Assembly: GCF_024139115.2 (NCBI RefSeq)
Contig: NW_026942816.1
Span: 62,001 to 126,000, forward strand
Direction: 5' to 3'
Origin: Armigeres subalbatus
Taxonomy: Eukaryota; Arthropoda; Insecta; Diptera; Culicidae
DNA: 64,000 bases
Shown here: piece after piece, positions 30,648 to 42,894 of the stretch
Position numbering within the stretch: position 1 is the stretch's first letter
Layout: each line of letters starts with the position of its first letter
The notes under the pieces: model-generated
Databases searched by the model: none
The model's input: only the letters and a program-made list of their open reading frames with translations
What the model was told of the DNA's origin: nothing
Translations under genes and position numbers: made by a program

Positions 30648-32310
30648 TAGGGCAAAATCAAATGGGATTGTTTGCAATCACGAACCGTGCGTTCGTGTTT
30701 TGGTGAGAAATGTCGGTGAGACCCTAATGTAAACATCACACTCTTAGCGAATCTCAGTGAAAAGTTTATTATTTTTTACCCACACGTGAAAAAGTTACAA
30801 GCTCAACTCTCATTTTCATCGAGTATAGTCTTTAGACCCAGAAGTTGTCATCGAAGTTCGCAGTTGATTTTTGCAGGGTGATCCGTAAAGTCAGGTGCTG
30901 CCTTATCAGTCATTACGCTCTGAAGAGGGGCGGTTTCTGAACACGAAACGATGCGGCACTGGCGAAAGAAAAGCAGGAGCTGAATTATTGAAGCCTCTTT
31001 GAGTTTCTTTCTGCAATTCTGTAATCAAGCTGATCTTAATATCCACTTTTAGTTATTCGACCAACTTCTGATATATCTTTTTCAGTCCTTGGAATGCAGT
31101 CTGTGAATCTTGGGGCGCAAATTGCCCCTCATGAACACTCGTCGACTCGTCTCGTCTCGTCTAATGACATGTGATATATACATTCTACTAAAAGGCTCTA
31201 AATATTTTTTAAATCTTTTGCTTTTAAATGTTAATGAAAGTAACAAGGGAAATATTCCTATCATTCCATGATTACTTATACCAGTATTGTGTAGCATTTA
31301 GCCAAACAATTTATTTCACCGCCAATTTATGGATATCCAAATATTGGGAATCTGAAGCACGACAGAAGCAAATTTATTTTTCTGATGGTAAATCTCTAGA
31401 AAGCGTTTCCCTAGCACTTGCCAAATTAATTAAAGATGTTTGTTCATCAACACTGTCGTCGTCATCAAAAAACAATTTCCTCGTCAAACATAAAATCTAA
31501 TACCTATTCATTGTACGCTACATGTCTGAATGTCAGGTGTATTTATTCTGCTTATTAGCTCAATCCCTAATTCTATTAGTTGTTCTTGAATTTAATTTAA
31601 TAATTAACAACTGGTCAATACAAACTGGGTCAAACACACCCCGCATAATTCTGAACCATTACTGGACCATCTCTCAGATCATTTATGACTATAAACAATG
31701 TTAATTCTACTATTCCGATTACAGTTTATAACTATGATAAACTCACTTCATCATGAATGGTTCTTACAGTATGTTATATTGTGTTTGGCTAATCAACTAC
31801 ATGGGTAATGGGCGGTTAAGTATAATTACTGTACAAAAGACGGCGTTTTCCGGTACATTTTTATGCATACACAATATGTGAAATGGTTCAGTTACAATCC
31901 ATGTTTTTGGATAAAACAGTACGGAATGCATTGTGGATACAGTAGAATGATATATGAAAAAATCGACGGACCGTATGTCTTATCTTTAATTAGTAGGAAC
32001 TATCTTGGAAATTTTTACTTATTTTTTTCAATGAAAACACAACAAATATGTGAAGAAATAATTATATTTTGTTATAAAAATCACTTGTGTTATCCTAGTG
32101 TCTATTCCTTGGTATATTCCTTTAGTAAATGAGACCGGGAGAGCTGGTTGCAATCGCAGAATCCGCAGCTCGATGTACTTGCTTGTCTCCTTGGACACCG
32201 TACCGATTGCCATCAAGCGGTACGGCGTAAGGTCTTGCTGCGGTCCATGTCCATCATCAGCTTCACCATCCGGTCTTATCACTTATAAATGTTTGTAGTA
32301 GATATACCGT
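30648..32310. other. AT-rich sequence, no gene recognised
   Basis: Short chance frames only. A CTCGTCTCGTCT simple tract lies near 31147-31161. The part from 32098 to 32310 is more GC-rich and could be the 3' continuation of the small spliced frame at 32311-32488, since a minus-strand frame of about 84 codons stays open there. Confidence 0.35.
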
Positions 32311-32488
32311 TCATTTTCTCACGCTGAATCCGTCTTGCCGCATGTCACGAATTCCCTTATCTGCAACCCGCGGCATCCGGCATTTGAAAGAAACTGGAAA
32401 AAATATATAATATTGATTAATTCAATTGAATTTTATCTGATGTGAATAAAGTTTGTTACTAACCTTTATATTTTTTATCCGACACCAT
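32311..32488 (-). CDS. Candidate two-exon small reading frame with 70-bp intron
   Basis: On the minus strand an ATG at 32488 opens MVSDKKYK over 25 bases, ending at a good donor (AAAG/GTTAGT, intron from 32463). A 70-base AT-rich intron ends in TATTTTTTCCAG at 32394. Exon 2 then continues in frame as VSFKCRMPRVADKGIRDM, then RQDGFSVRK and TGA at 32313-32311, giving 35 residues rich in K and R. Intron length and both splice signals are typical of Diptera, but no homologue comes to mind and the peptide is short. It could equally be a non-coding transcript or one internal exon pair with a different start. The downstream stretch to 32098 is also fairly GC-rich. Confidence 0.3.
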
Positions 32489-32999
32489 TATTTTTCATTT
32501 AATATACATATAAAACCACTTTTCTTTATAATTAACAAAACTTTCGCGAACCATCCGTAAAAACATCAAACCAAACATAAATCAAAAACACGGAAATCTA
32601 ATTATTCGCATTCATAAAAAAAACACACTGATCGCAGAACTCTAACGTTTACTGGATTTTTATCGTTCGTATGATATGAATTTTCATGTGTGTTCAAAAT
32701 AGCAAGAAAATAAAGCTAGATTTAAACAATGCATGATTATTTCAAAGCTATATTATGTATTGTTACAATATAAACTGTAAGTCATTTACAGTTATTTATC
32801 GTTTCCTTCAATAGAATGGAGCATACAAAATTGTACAGAAGTAATATACTTTGACATTATTGCATATGGAATCGAAGAATAAAACTTATGTATGGTTTTG
32901 GTTTTAGATCAACATATAGTGACATTGTAAACCGATGATAATGTAAATCGTAACAATAGCTGTTGTTTCGTGTGAATAGTGATAACCACACAGCAAATC
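32489..32999. other. AT-rich sequence, nothing recognised
   Basis: No coding frame, repeats or inverted ends were found. Confidence 0.4.
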
Positions 33000-33540
33000 G
33001 TTTTCGATTATGCGGGACGATAGTCAACACATGCTTCCCTTATCGTCCACATCGTTATTTTTCTACATATTCCAAGAACAAAACATAATCCCCGCGAAAT
33101 GTGCTGATTGCTTATTATTGTGCCGCGCCATCATCGTTGCTTTTCCCATGACGGACGCACAGACAGCCCATTCGGAAGAAGACGCTGTTTATGTTTGTTT
33201 TTATCGTATAGTCGTCGTATTGTGGCGGGCGACGATGCGGGTTTCCACTGCTGCGCCCCTCGTCCAACGCCCGTCTCTGTCTCGCGGAAGGCCTCATCTG
33301 AATGTGTTGTTTTAGTGTTTATTTTGGCTTATAAATACCTTGAATTAAACAAACAACACACCACTGGAATCGGATTTGGCTTTGGCTCATATGCCGGTAT
33401 CGTCACCAACGACATTCATCGCCCATCGACTGGAATTTATATTCGCCGAGCGCTCTCTCAGCATCCGAAATTCGTTCCGTTCAAATTGGTCTTTCTACCA
33501 TCTGTGGCGGTAATCATCGTCAGCTGATTTTTGAATAGAA
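33000..33540. promoter_or_regulatory. CpG-richer unique island
   Basis: Mixed composition with many CG steps (33120-33290 and 33380-33500) between AT-rich flanks, and no repeats. Overlapping frames on both strands lack family features. It may be an enhancer or a 5' exon. Confidence 0.3.
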
Positions 33541-34969
33541 ATACACAATTCCAACGTTATTGTACGCGTTAATAATGTATGGGAGAATCACATCTACAAC
33601 GCACATACTCCCTCAGGTAGTGATATGACTTTGGCCGAGTTTCGTGACGAAATGGTATAACGCAAGCGAACGCATGGAAGGTCCCCTCGTTGCCGCCATC
33701 TTTCCGAAGCCGTAACGAGGCGCGCTCCTTAATCGGCATTGAAATCGATTTTCTCGGGAGTTTTATAGCTTTTTGCTTGTTTTGTTCAATTCTCCCGGGA
33801 TTCAATTAATCAAAACGGGGCACTCGCCGGGAGAGGAAGAGAATGATTCTCCGCTGTCGATTGTCTCCCACACTTTTCAAACACCATCGAAACTTTTCCT
33901 GATAGTAAACAAATCAATAGAGATGTCTGTTTGTCACATACACCCACAGCGGGCTATGTACTTTCTATTCCCTAATAATACCACTTGATATGCATGTTTC
34001 CTATCTGCGGTGTCGCAACGGTCATGACTATCTGCTGCGCTCTTCTGAGGACATTCTTCCACTCGGAGCATCATGTGTTTCATTGATGGCCGACAGCTGC
34101 TGCCATCTGGGTTAACGTTTGGGTGGTGTTACTAATTCTGAAGACATTTTCTGTTTTGTTTTCGTGACATGAATTGCAAAATGTGAAAGTTGTCCAGAAC
34201 AGATAATGCAATATACTATGTTCAGACTAGAGGTTTGAAAAACAAGTTACTCGAATCTCATAAATACATTTACCCTTTAGTAAGTGAACGATGTTCATAT
34301 GAAACAGTGCAAAGATCATCAAATCTAATTAAGTTCATAGGCTTCAGCTGATAGATAATGAATTTAAAAATCATTTCTTCAATTAAGTTTACCCTCACTT
34401 CATGATCAAAGTCATCATCCAAAAGTCAGTAATGCCACCTATTGTTCGCACTGTGTTTAGCCAACAAAATGTAACATATAAGCTGTCATTGCTGATGGGT
34501 TCTAATAGCTTTAAACCGACTTTTATGGTCTGTTAAACAACTAACAACTGGTAGAAGAAAACTTTCTCTATCTGGTTTTTGCTGATTTGCGTAGATGGGC
34601 TTTCATAATCAAAAAAATTACGTTTGTATCTTTGCTTACCAAATCAAAGAATCCGTTCAAAAAATGTCTTTCGATGTATAAAACAGCTAGTCAATTTCTA
34701 TTTGAATTCTTATCTTGATTAATATCCAATCCAATTAGAGCACATTCGTGCAAGCGTCTATGAGCTATGCATAGATAGATACAAAATGATAATAATGGAA
34801 AGGTAACTATCCTACTTGCTCGTAGATGGCGCGCAAAAACGGGAAAAAATAGGATCTGTTGTTCTTTGCTTCCCGAGTAAAAAATTTCCGATTGGAATTT
34901 ATTTTTCACGGTTTCCGTTTGATAACAACATCAACAAATTCCATCTTTCAAGTAAAATCGAAAGCGCAC
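33541..34969. other. Unique-looking sequence, no gene recognised
   Basis: Moderate GC to about 34130, AT-rich afterwards. No motif, repeat or coding signal that I can support. Confidence 0.35.
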
Positions 34970-35345
34970 GAATTTTTTTTTTTTTTTTCTATTAGAATGC
35001 ATTTCGTGTCCATTCACGATACTTCATTTGGCAGCCCCTCGTCGATCTTCGTTTCCAGCGAACCCGCATTCCAGCCCACCATCGACCACCCAACCGCCGT
35101 CGTCGTCCTCGACCCACCACCCCTTTTTTTTGCTAAACTCAAGCTGAAAATGTTTTGTTTGTATATAAGAGATTGCGAAGACGACGACGACGCCGGAGAA
35201 GAAGTACGAGCGGCCGGGTTCCAGTCCAGTGTGTGAAACCGGTTGGAATTGATTATATCGCATGTTGTTCGTGGTACTTTTTTTTAGATTCCGCTTTGCG
35301 CCAACGTTCTCTGCTGGCAGCTTGGCTAAGCCAAGAACCCGAGTA
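34970..35345. promoter_or_regulatory. Poly(T) tract followed by CpG-richer unique island
   Basis: A T run of about 17 bases (34974-34990) precedes a GC-richer, non-repeated stretch with a GACGACGACGACG tract near 35178-35192. Frames here are probably fortuitous. A regulatory role is a guess from composition. Confidence 0.28.
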
Positions 35346-36319
35346 AAAGATGCACTAAGTTCTGAATTCTTAGAAAAATAAACAACAACAAAATGATGGC
35401 ATAAGAATACTCAGGAAATTGATCACATGTTTCTTAGAAATTTAGCCATAAAAAAAACATTGGTTTCTATGCAAAATTATAGCATTGCACGAACGAATAT
35501 CTTTCTCTTTTGTTCTTCATAAAAGTTAGACAACAACAAGGTCAGTGAATGTCAAATTGGACAGTCAGTTGCCTTGCTGTATTCTAATTTCTATGTAGTG
35601 AGAAAGAGATGAAGCTCATCCATGCAGTGCCCTATATGCTTTGAAAAAAAGTACCTAATATTAGGTATTTTTAACACAAATCGAGGTAAAATTACATGTT
35701 TCGAAAGGAGAACTTATGGAGTGTAAACACTGACAATATAGCTTATCGCAACGTACAGAACTTCACTGATCCTTGACAAGAGGCGGCATTAAATAAGCAA
35801 AGAGTGATGACACAAATTGTGTTGCCATTCCACGAGATCAGTCTGCATTGCATGTGCATTTTAGGCAATGGTGTGGGTGCGATTGAGTATTCGAGCTTAT
35901 TCTTGAAACTACTTAGAACTGCAAGGTCAGACTCCTTGAGGAATTCTGGATAACACTATCAGAGGTTTCAGACGATTATTCGAGTGAAATCGCAATAAGA
36001 TCTCAGACGAAATGACCATAGACCATAGATCATGAGCATAGGTGGGACCATAGACAATATTTCCGTATAGGAGTTACAGTTCTACCGAAATAATAATAAA
36101 CAATCTGATAGGCTCGACAGGAAAAATAACTGATGTACAGGAAGAATCATAGACCGGCATTCCTAAATTACATCTCCAGTTTTCTCAAAAGAAATTGTTG
36201 CTTTTTTAAGCTACTCTCTCTGAAATTTGTAGCTTCTCAAAGAAACAACCCATTACCTTAAAACTTTTCCTCTTTTCGAATGATTCTCTGAGTTGTCGCA
36301 ATGAGTTTTTGCCACAATT
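35346..36319. other. AT-rich sequence, nothing recognised
   Basis: No gene, RNA or repeat was recognised. Confidence 0.4.
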
Positions 36320-36920
36320 AGTTGTACAGTTACCCAACTCGTTTACAACTGCAAATTGTTTGCTCGGGATGGCCCAACATATTCGAACAAGCTAAACGAG
36401 CTATCTCAGAGTCATTCGTACATAGCACGACCAGCGAAGCGTTTCTCGCCCTCTGGCCGTGTAGCCGTTCTTCCATATTCCATCCCATTGTACTGCTGCG
36501 CCATCCCGTTGTCGCCTTCCGCACCCTCCCCCTTTCCTGCATGGTCTTCTATGTAAACGACGTGGTACCCGCTGTGTTTACTGCTGCCATAGCCTGGCTG
36601 ATGCCATAAACCGTCCAAATGGCTTCGCTTGCTTTGCTGGCTGCTGTTTATTGAGCTAGCGGAACGTTTCCGCAGAAATCCGGCTCGGTTGTTTTGAGTT
36701 TCCACGGGGCCTTATGGGAGTTTTTTCATAATGGATTTTCAATGGCAACATTACGCAGAACGCTGTTATTAATGCACGGTATACGTAAATGCAAGTCCGG
36801 CTTATCTTACCAATGGGACGAGACAGGTTCACACCTTTCATTGTTGAACCGACTGCAGGAGCGGGCGGTACACTTTTTGGACTGCTCCTGGCCGTCCGCT
36901 GATTTGGATTATCATTAGGT
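36320..36920. promoter_or_regulatory. GC-richer unique island
   Basis: The composition is raised between AT-rich flanks. Open frames exist on both strands but overlap each other and show no domain. It may be a conserved non-coding element. Confidence 0.28.
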
Positions 36921-38945
36921 TTGCCATTAGATTCTCGATTGCTATGCTAGCTAGCGACAATGATCTCGTAACGTGGTGTTTTGTCAAGTTCATTGATGAG
37001 AGTAAATTTATTCTGGGTTAGAATAATAGAATTATTTTAATATTGTTTAAGGTATTTATTATAACTACTGCATTATTTGCAAAAAAAAGCTTCGATATTG
37101 TATATTTGAAGCTATTCATATTAAATACTAGCTTAATTACGTGTTAAAGTGAGGAAAGAAAATTTGTTGTACATATGAGCATTGGCATCAAGTTACTCTT
37201 TACCATATAATACATGGCGTAATCTGTATAGACTATTAGTGTAATTTTGTTATAATTTTATTAGACGAGCAGTTGAACAAAATGATAAAATCATTGATCA
37301 AATTTATCATCGATAAAGCAATAACGAGATTGTTTTCTTATGCCTTTGACAAGCAACGAAGCTCGCAAAATGATTTATCAATTTATTTGTATTACTGCTT
37401 TTCTAATAAATCATTTAATAATAATAATTGTTTACATTTCGTGGATAAAGGGCGGGATCTTCTCCCTATCTATTGGGCCAATCTGGGAACGAGAACTTGA
37501 TTGATTTATTACTTGTACGAACTTTCTTCTGGAAAGCGATTCTCTATTCATACTAGAACAAATCCAATATGCGCGCCACGAGTGATCGATTGGCCAACTA
37601 ATGATTATTTAATTTAACCAGTAAATCTGTAAAGCATGATAATTTCCCAAGTGTTATGTCTGTTTGTCTGAGCTTCAGAGGTACTTCTAGAGTCTTTATA
37701 TGAAGTTTTTTTTTATTCGCTTATTCGAGAATCGAACTGGTGTTGTATTTGCACAGAGGACTTAATTACTAGACTAGAATATGGTTTTTATAGCGAGTCG
37801 TTAAGTTGCAATAACATTCTACGTCATATCATTTATTTGAAATACAACTTCAATGTAGGGCATTATTTTTCACCCTATGACATTTTCCTTTACTTCCATG
37901 CAGATATTTTCGGACAATACAGTAGTATTGATCTCTTAACCATATTTTTAAAGCTCCGTAAAATTGAAGGATTCAGTAGCCTTTGGCGACGATGACAGTC
38001 ATCAACTGATCGTACTACTGGATGAATTTTCAGATCGTCCGTTAAGCTAATTTTTAATTCATACACGCATTTAATTGATTTAAATGCGACAGTTTGATGT
38101 GTGAATGATAGTAATTAATTTCATACAAATGTTGATCAAATGGGTTGATTTTTTTTGTTGGAAAACAAGAAATAAGATTCCGCGTCAACTAGAACTTGTT
38201 CTATTCCAATCGACTTTTGTGACTGTGAGATTGAGACCTCTTATCATCTGCTGTGTGATTTTTCAGAATTATTCGTGCGGAGAAAAAAGCAATACCTAAT
38301 TAGAGTACTTCGCATTAGCGGCCAATGGCGGTAACCCCACATGATCGCTGATCTGAGTAGATGCAACACTAATAAGGAGTAGGTATACCACAATAGATCA
38401 ACTTGAAGGTCGCAAAAAAAAAAAACAATTTCAATCGGTTGATTCAAACTGTACTTGTCGCGTGACTCCCCTCTCTGCCAGAATAGTAATTTGTAAACTC
38501 TCGTCTATGCAGACAAAAACTGCGAGACTAGCGATAGGAACACTCAGATGTTCATATATCGTCATCGGGCTTAGATGAGCCAGCCTCAAATCTGTGCCAT
38601 CGAAGTCACTTCGGGTCAACATGTTTCCCGTTTACGGCACAATTCGCCAAGAATGTAAACGCCCTACACTATGCAATATCATCGAACAGAAATATGTGTA
38701 TGTTAATCTGGACTAGCCAAAACCAGCCCCCTGAAACTGCTGCCATCTGCATACACTTTGATTGAAACCGAAAACTTGGTGCGAAGCCCACAAAATTGAT
38801 ATTCCGACAACAATTACGTTTGTTTGTTGAATCTCGACAGATTATTTGCTAATTTTAAGCATGAAACGTCCCTGATAAAAAATACAATAGAGTTGCAATA
38901 AAATATCATAACAATTTTGTCAATCGCATGAATTTTTCGACTTTT
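36921..38945. other. AT-rich unique sequence without gene
   Basis: Long, AT-rich and free of recognisable transposon ends. It includes an A run near 38416. Nothing further can be supported. Confidence 0.4.
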
Positions 38946-39036
38946 GCGAAAATGTTTCAATGACAGATATGCGTTCGCACTCACCAATACTACTCAAAGA
39001 TGACAGATAAACCTTTGCTCTCACCAATACTACTTG
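38946..39036. repeat. Two imperfect tandem copies of a ~40-bp unit
   Basis: ATGACAGATATGCG and ATGACAGATAAACC each lead into the word CTCACCAATACTACT. The pair lies about 110 bases upstream of the transposase start and may belong to the transposon's left end. Confidence 0.55.
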
Positions 39037-39148
39037 ACCTCAATGTTATTTACGTTTATGCTGAACGTTGCTGTGGAGTAAATCAAGGTAATTTGCAACT
39101 ATGTATCAAGTTTGCGGTAAATAAATAATTATTTACTTCATTTCCAAG

Positions 39149-40472
39149 ATGGGAGATATTATTCAACAAATTAGCAAACGTCGTGCGTCAGAAAACACCG
39201 TTCATCACGCTCTATACGGTTATTTCTTTCTGGGCTGTCGAAGACCAAGTTGGCGTTGCTTCACCGGAAGCATATCTCAACAATCACCATCTGGATTACT
39301 AATTACCAGACGAATGGAGATTTTTCCCGAAAGTAGTACGCTCCTTATTAGGAGCGGGAAAACGACAATGGCTTGAGGAGCTTTATAAAAGGGATCCTAC
39401 AATATACCTGGATGAAGCCAAAGAAGTGTTCGAAAAAACGTTTTGTATAACAATATCCGCATCGTCCATTTGTAGGATACTTTACCATGAAGGTTTTCAT
39501 TGGAAAGCTCTGGAGCGTACACAGTTAGTTCTTATTTCTGCAGCTCGGCAAAAATCCGCACAGCCGTGCGCCAGCACAATAAATAACTGATATTCCGGCA
39601 AAAATAGCGTTTGTTAGCTGATTTTCGGCAAACTATTTGCTGATTATCAGCAATTTTGACAGAAATCTCGGCGAAAAACATGTTTGCTGGGGCACGGCTG
39701 TGCGATTCTCGGTAAAAAAAACTACATTTTGCTGAGATCCCGGTAAAAAAATTAAGTGTGTAGAGCTGTGCAAATCCATACAGATGATATAGTGCGATTT
39801 TGTGAGGAGCTGCAAAACATTCAATGGGATTATCACAATTTGATTTTTCTCGACGAGGTCAGCTTCGATAATCGAGGAATGTTGAGAGCCCGAGGCTATG
39901 GAGTACGAGGAGAACGGCTGATCTGTCGTGGAGAATTTGTCCGGAAGCCAAGAGTTTCTTTATTGTGTTTCATTGCTCAGAATGGGATGAAAGAAGTTTT
40001 CAGTACGGAAGGTACGTTCAACCGAAGTGAATTTTTTGATTGTTGTCGGAAGTTCATAACAAATTCTACGGATGTTGAAATGTATCCCGGACAATCTTCT
40101 GTTTGGATACTAGATGGCGCGCGAATCCTCTGTGATCCCATGATCATCTACTATCTGCGATCAGTGGGTATAATTCCGATTTTTCTGCCAGCTTACTGTT
40201 CATTTTTTAACCCAATCGAGGTTGTTTTTGGACTAAGAAAACAGCGCCTTAAAAAAACTTACATAGAATGTGCCTGCCGTGATATGCTTATGGTAGTAGC
40301 GGAAGTCATGGAGCAGTTCTCAAACTATCCAATGGAAAAGCTGTTCCGCAAATGTGGTTACATTCGAAGTGGCCGATTCGATCCAATAATCGAGCTTGAA
40401 AAAGACCTTATACAGCTTGGATTTGAAGAAAATTCAGAGAAGCAGTTAGGCATAATGCACCACATTGAATAA
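39149..40472 (+). pseudogene. IS630-like DD34E transposase, broken by frameshifts and a MITE
   Basis: The N-terminal part starts MGDIIQQISKRRASENTVHH and shows helix-turn-helix text (LSKTKLALLHRKHISTITIW), then LPDEWRFFPKVVRSLLGAGK and YLDEAKEVFEKTFCITISAS. The catalytic half contains NLIFLDEVSFDNRGML (first D), SSVWILDGARI (second D) and FLPAYCSFFNPIEVVF (E), with 34 residues between the second D and E. That is an IS630-superfamily DDE core, with about 360 residues once the insertion is discounted. Breaks: frameshifts near 39230 and 39300 with an in-frame stop between them, and a 241-bp MITE at 39520-39760. Another decayed copy lies at 43640-43960. A second reading frame of unknown function converges on it from 41734. 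Confidence 0.85.
39520..39760. mobile_element. TA-flanked MITE inserted in the transposase gene
   Basis: It starts CACAGTTAGTTCTTATTTCTG and ends AATTAAGTGTG, with TA on both sides (39518-39519 and 39761-39762). Arms share GCACAGCCGTGC-type blocks and CTCGGCAAAA words. Deleting it with one TA rejoins KALERRAVQIHTDD in frame, confirming its borders. Confidence 0.88.
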
Positions 40473-40674
40473 AAACTTCAAAAACGTTTATTTTGATTCG
40501 ATTTTTATTCAACGTAAAACACTGAAATCTTTCCCTTGATGAACCAAGAAGATAGAACCTTCAATGACATCAGTAATGATCCACATCATCTTGTTCACGA
40601 ACTCGAGCCGCTAGTTGATCTGAAAAACATGTCTCCTCCGCTCGAACCGTATTCTCTGCTGCAGAAATAAATGA

Positions 40675-41734
40675 TTATTCCACAGCATCTCGTATTTCTA
40701 ATGCTTCGATGCATCGTCTCAGCTGGTCCATCTTAGTCGTGAAAGTGTGTACGGTTTCTTCCAGTTCATTAAAAGTTTTTCGAATAAAAACTACTTCATC
40801 ATGGTAGCCTGCATTTACACTTTGAGCCATGGAAAATTTTCGTTTTATGAAACGAATCACAGGCTGTTCTCTAGCGGAAAACAGTTCGATCAAGTGAGCT
40901 GGCGGGGCCTCGTCGATTAAATTTTCTCGAAGGCATGGATCAGCAGTGTAAATGGAATTAGCCCACATCATCCAAGCTATGTATTGAGCTTGCCAACTGA
41001 TTCCATGCTTATCGCGAAGCTTTTTGGCAAGATCTTGACCTGTTTTGTTGGATGCAGCGCCAGCCCTGTCTCGAGATTATAATTGCAAAAGCAAATCCTT
41101 CACTGACTTAAACACAGTTCTGTTGTTTACGGAAAGTGAGTAAACATTCAGAAGGAGGTGAATTTTCTTCTTCTTCCAATTATGCAAAAGGTTTGCAGTA
41201 ACTTTGTCAACGGAATAATATCTATAATTAGCCTTATCGTTGAACAAAGCAAACCGTACAAAATCCGATTCCTGTGGATGCTCCTTACCCCATGCAGGAG
41301 TAGCTTCGCCATTTTCTGTTGCATCTGAAAACAACTTCCCGCTTCAGATATTGCTGTGACATCAGCCAGCACTTACGAATGAATTCTTCAGGCGTGTTTC
41401 CAGCAACACCCCACTTGCCAATTTCTTTTCCGGAAGAATGTCCCTTGAACTCGCGAACAGCAACAAGCACCCAGCAACCATAGAGACCATCCGGAAGTTA
41501 TACTTGCGAAAAGCTACCACCCTTCCTCTCTCCATTTACCGACTCTACCGGAACTGCAATTGAATCGCCAGATTTTTCGAAATCAAACTCGTCATTCGGT
41601 GGGGTACCTCCAATTGGATCTTCACTCGGGTCAAATTCCATATTTCTATATGAAGAATCCAAATATTCTACGTCGATACACGAAGGGTTAATTTCGTCAT
41701 CCTCCCGATGGTAATCTGCTAATTCGGATTCCAT
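40675..41734 (-). pseudogene. Unrecognised second reading frame of the IS630-like transposon
   Basis: The minus strand starts MESELADYHREDDEINPSCI with an acidic N-terminus. After frameshifts near 41500 and 41290 it continues VLVAVREFKGHSSGKEIGKW, TPEEFIRKCWLMSQQYLK, SDATENGEATPAWGKEHPQE, SDFVRFALFNDKANYRYYSV and LLNVYSLSVNNRTVFKSVKD. After a stop near 41080 comes KKLRDKHGISWQAQYIAWMM, then a C-terminal helix-rich part with FNELEETVHTFTTKMDQLRR. The total would be about 340-350 residues. No domain is recognised. It ends about 200 bases from the transposase stop, and the two genes converge. A related relic sits at 44150-44860 in the same relation to a second transposase relic. The role is unknown; a transposition accessory or DNA-binding protein is possible. 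Confidence 0.6.
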
Positions 41735-41842
41735 TTCAAAATCGATCTCTGTTCTTGGAATAGATATGTATGGATTTATCGATCAAAAATCACCTGAAAA
41801 GTGTAGTTTCTTTCGCACGAGATCAGAAACTAAAACAATATA

Positions 41843-42051
41843 ATAAGCCATTTTACGAGACAGATTCGAACAGCTGATCGAAATTTTGAGTGAACGGCTC
41901 GGTATTTGTTTTGGTAAATTTGCATGCAAACCATCATCAATTCGTCATCATCATCATCATCATTTCATTCCTTTTTCGCAAATGTTCTTCGTAAAATGTA
42001 AATACTAGTGTTAGGTCTCATGTCATTTGAGTTTTTTATAAAATGGCTTAT
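41843..42051. mobile_element. MITE with ATAAGCCATTTTACGAGAC end, copy B
   Basis: A close copy of 12341-12546 in the same orientation, ending TAAAATGGCTTAT. It sits just beyond the start of the second reading frame of the IS630-like transposon. It lacks the abutting partner MITE seen at 12546. Confidence 0.78.
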
Positions 42052-42894
42052 ACGTTCTCCTTCAAACATCTGTCAAATTAGACACATGTGTGCGTGAGAG
42101 CCTGGCGTACCATGGGTGTGCAGAAATCTTCATTGTGCAGAAATTTTCTGCACAGTTGTCTAAAAAGGTGGAAAATGCGCTATACAATACATTTTATTGA
42201 TGAACATTGAATTCTATTGTTTTATATCATATTACTTAAAGTGCCATATTGTTGTTCCAATAGACGTACAATAAAATCTATTGCCAGAGAAATATTGACA
42301 TTCAATTGTAATGACAAAAATTTGATCGAGAAAAAATAGATTTATTTATTGTAAAGATACATAACAACCCTTATTTTCTATCGTAAAACTGCCATTTACA
42401 ATAGGCTTTATGGTGGAAAACAATATTCTTTAATGTTATTCTATTGTGAGCCTCACACACAGATAAATATGGTTTAAAGAAATGCGGGACATTGTAGTGG
42501 GAGATATGGTGTTGGTTGTTGGCGAAACGACGAAGGATCAAGTGGATGAACTTGATGACGGAGATGGTAGCTTCCATTCCAAAGGCTTCGATGAACTGTA
42601 GCTTGAAACTCGGAAACACAAGGCAGGGGATGGCCACGCCTCTTTCTTTGGAGTTTGTCCGATCCACCAGTCTGAAATCCGAAATAAATGCACTTAGCGT
42701 GAGTTCGAGCTGAGCTTTGGTGATGAAGGCTAAATTGATTTATTTCTCATAAGTCATTTATAATTATGAGACTCAGTGTACGCTGTGGATACTGGTGGTA
42801 AGTTTTTCATACGACCAAACTTATGAAATTGTTTCATAAGATTCAACTATGAAAATCGTGAATTTGATCTCGGTCAAATCTATCTATTTATTTG
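42052..42894. other. AT-rich sequence with an unassigned 98-codon frame
   Basis: A minus-strand frame (42667-42371) encodes FPSFKLQFIEAFGMEATISV. It has no recognised family and may be a gene fragment or chance. Flanking DNA is AT-rich with no inverted ends. Confidence 0.3.

Noticed and set aside
30302..30760. Idea that the MITE at 30302 splits the adjacent transposase gene
   Set aside because: Flanking text right of the MITE did not translate into recognisable transposase, and the two flanks resemble each other, so continuity could not be shown.
33010..33540. Two overlapping plus frames of 101 and 139 codons in a GC-richer island
   Set aside because: They overlap in different phases, with no domain, splice or start support; kept only as a possible regulatory island.
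36330..36705. Overlapping frames on both strands around 36.3-36.7 kb
   Set aside because: Four mutually overlapping frames without domain features suggest composition effects, not a gene.
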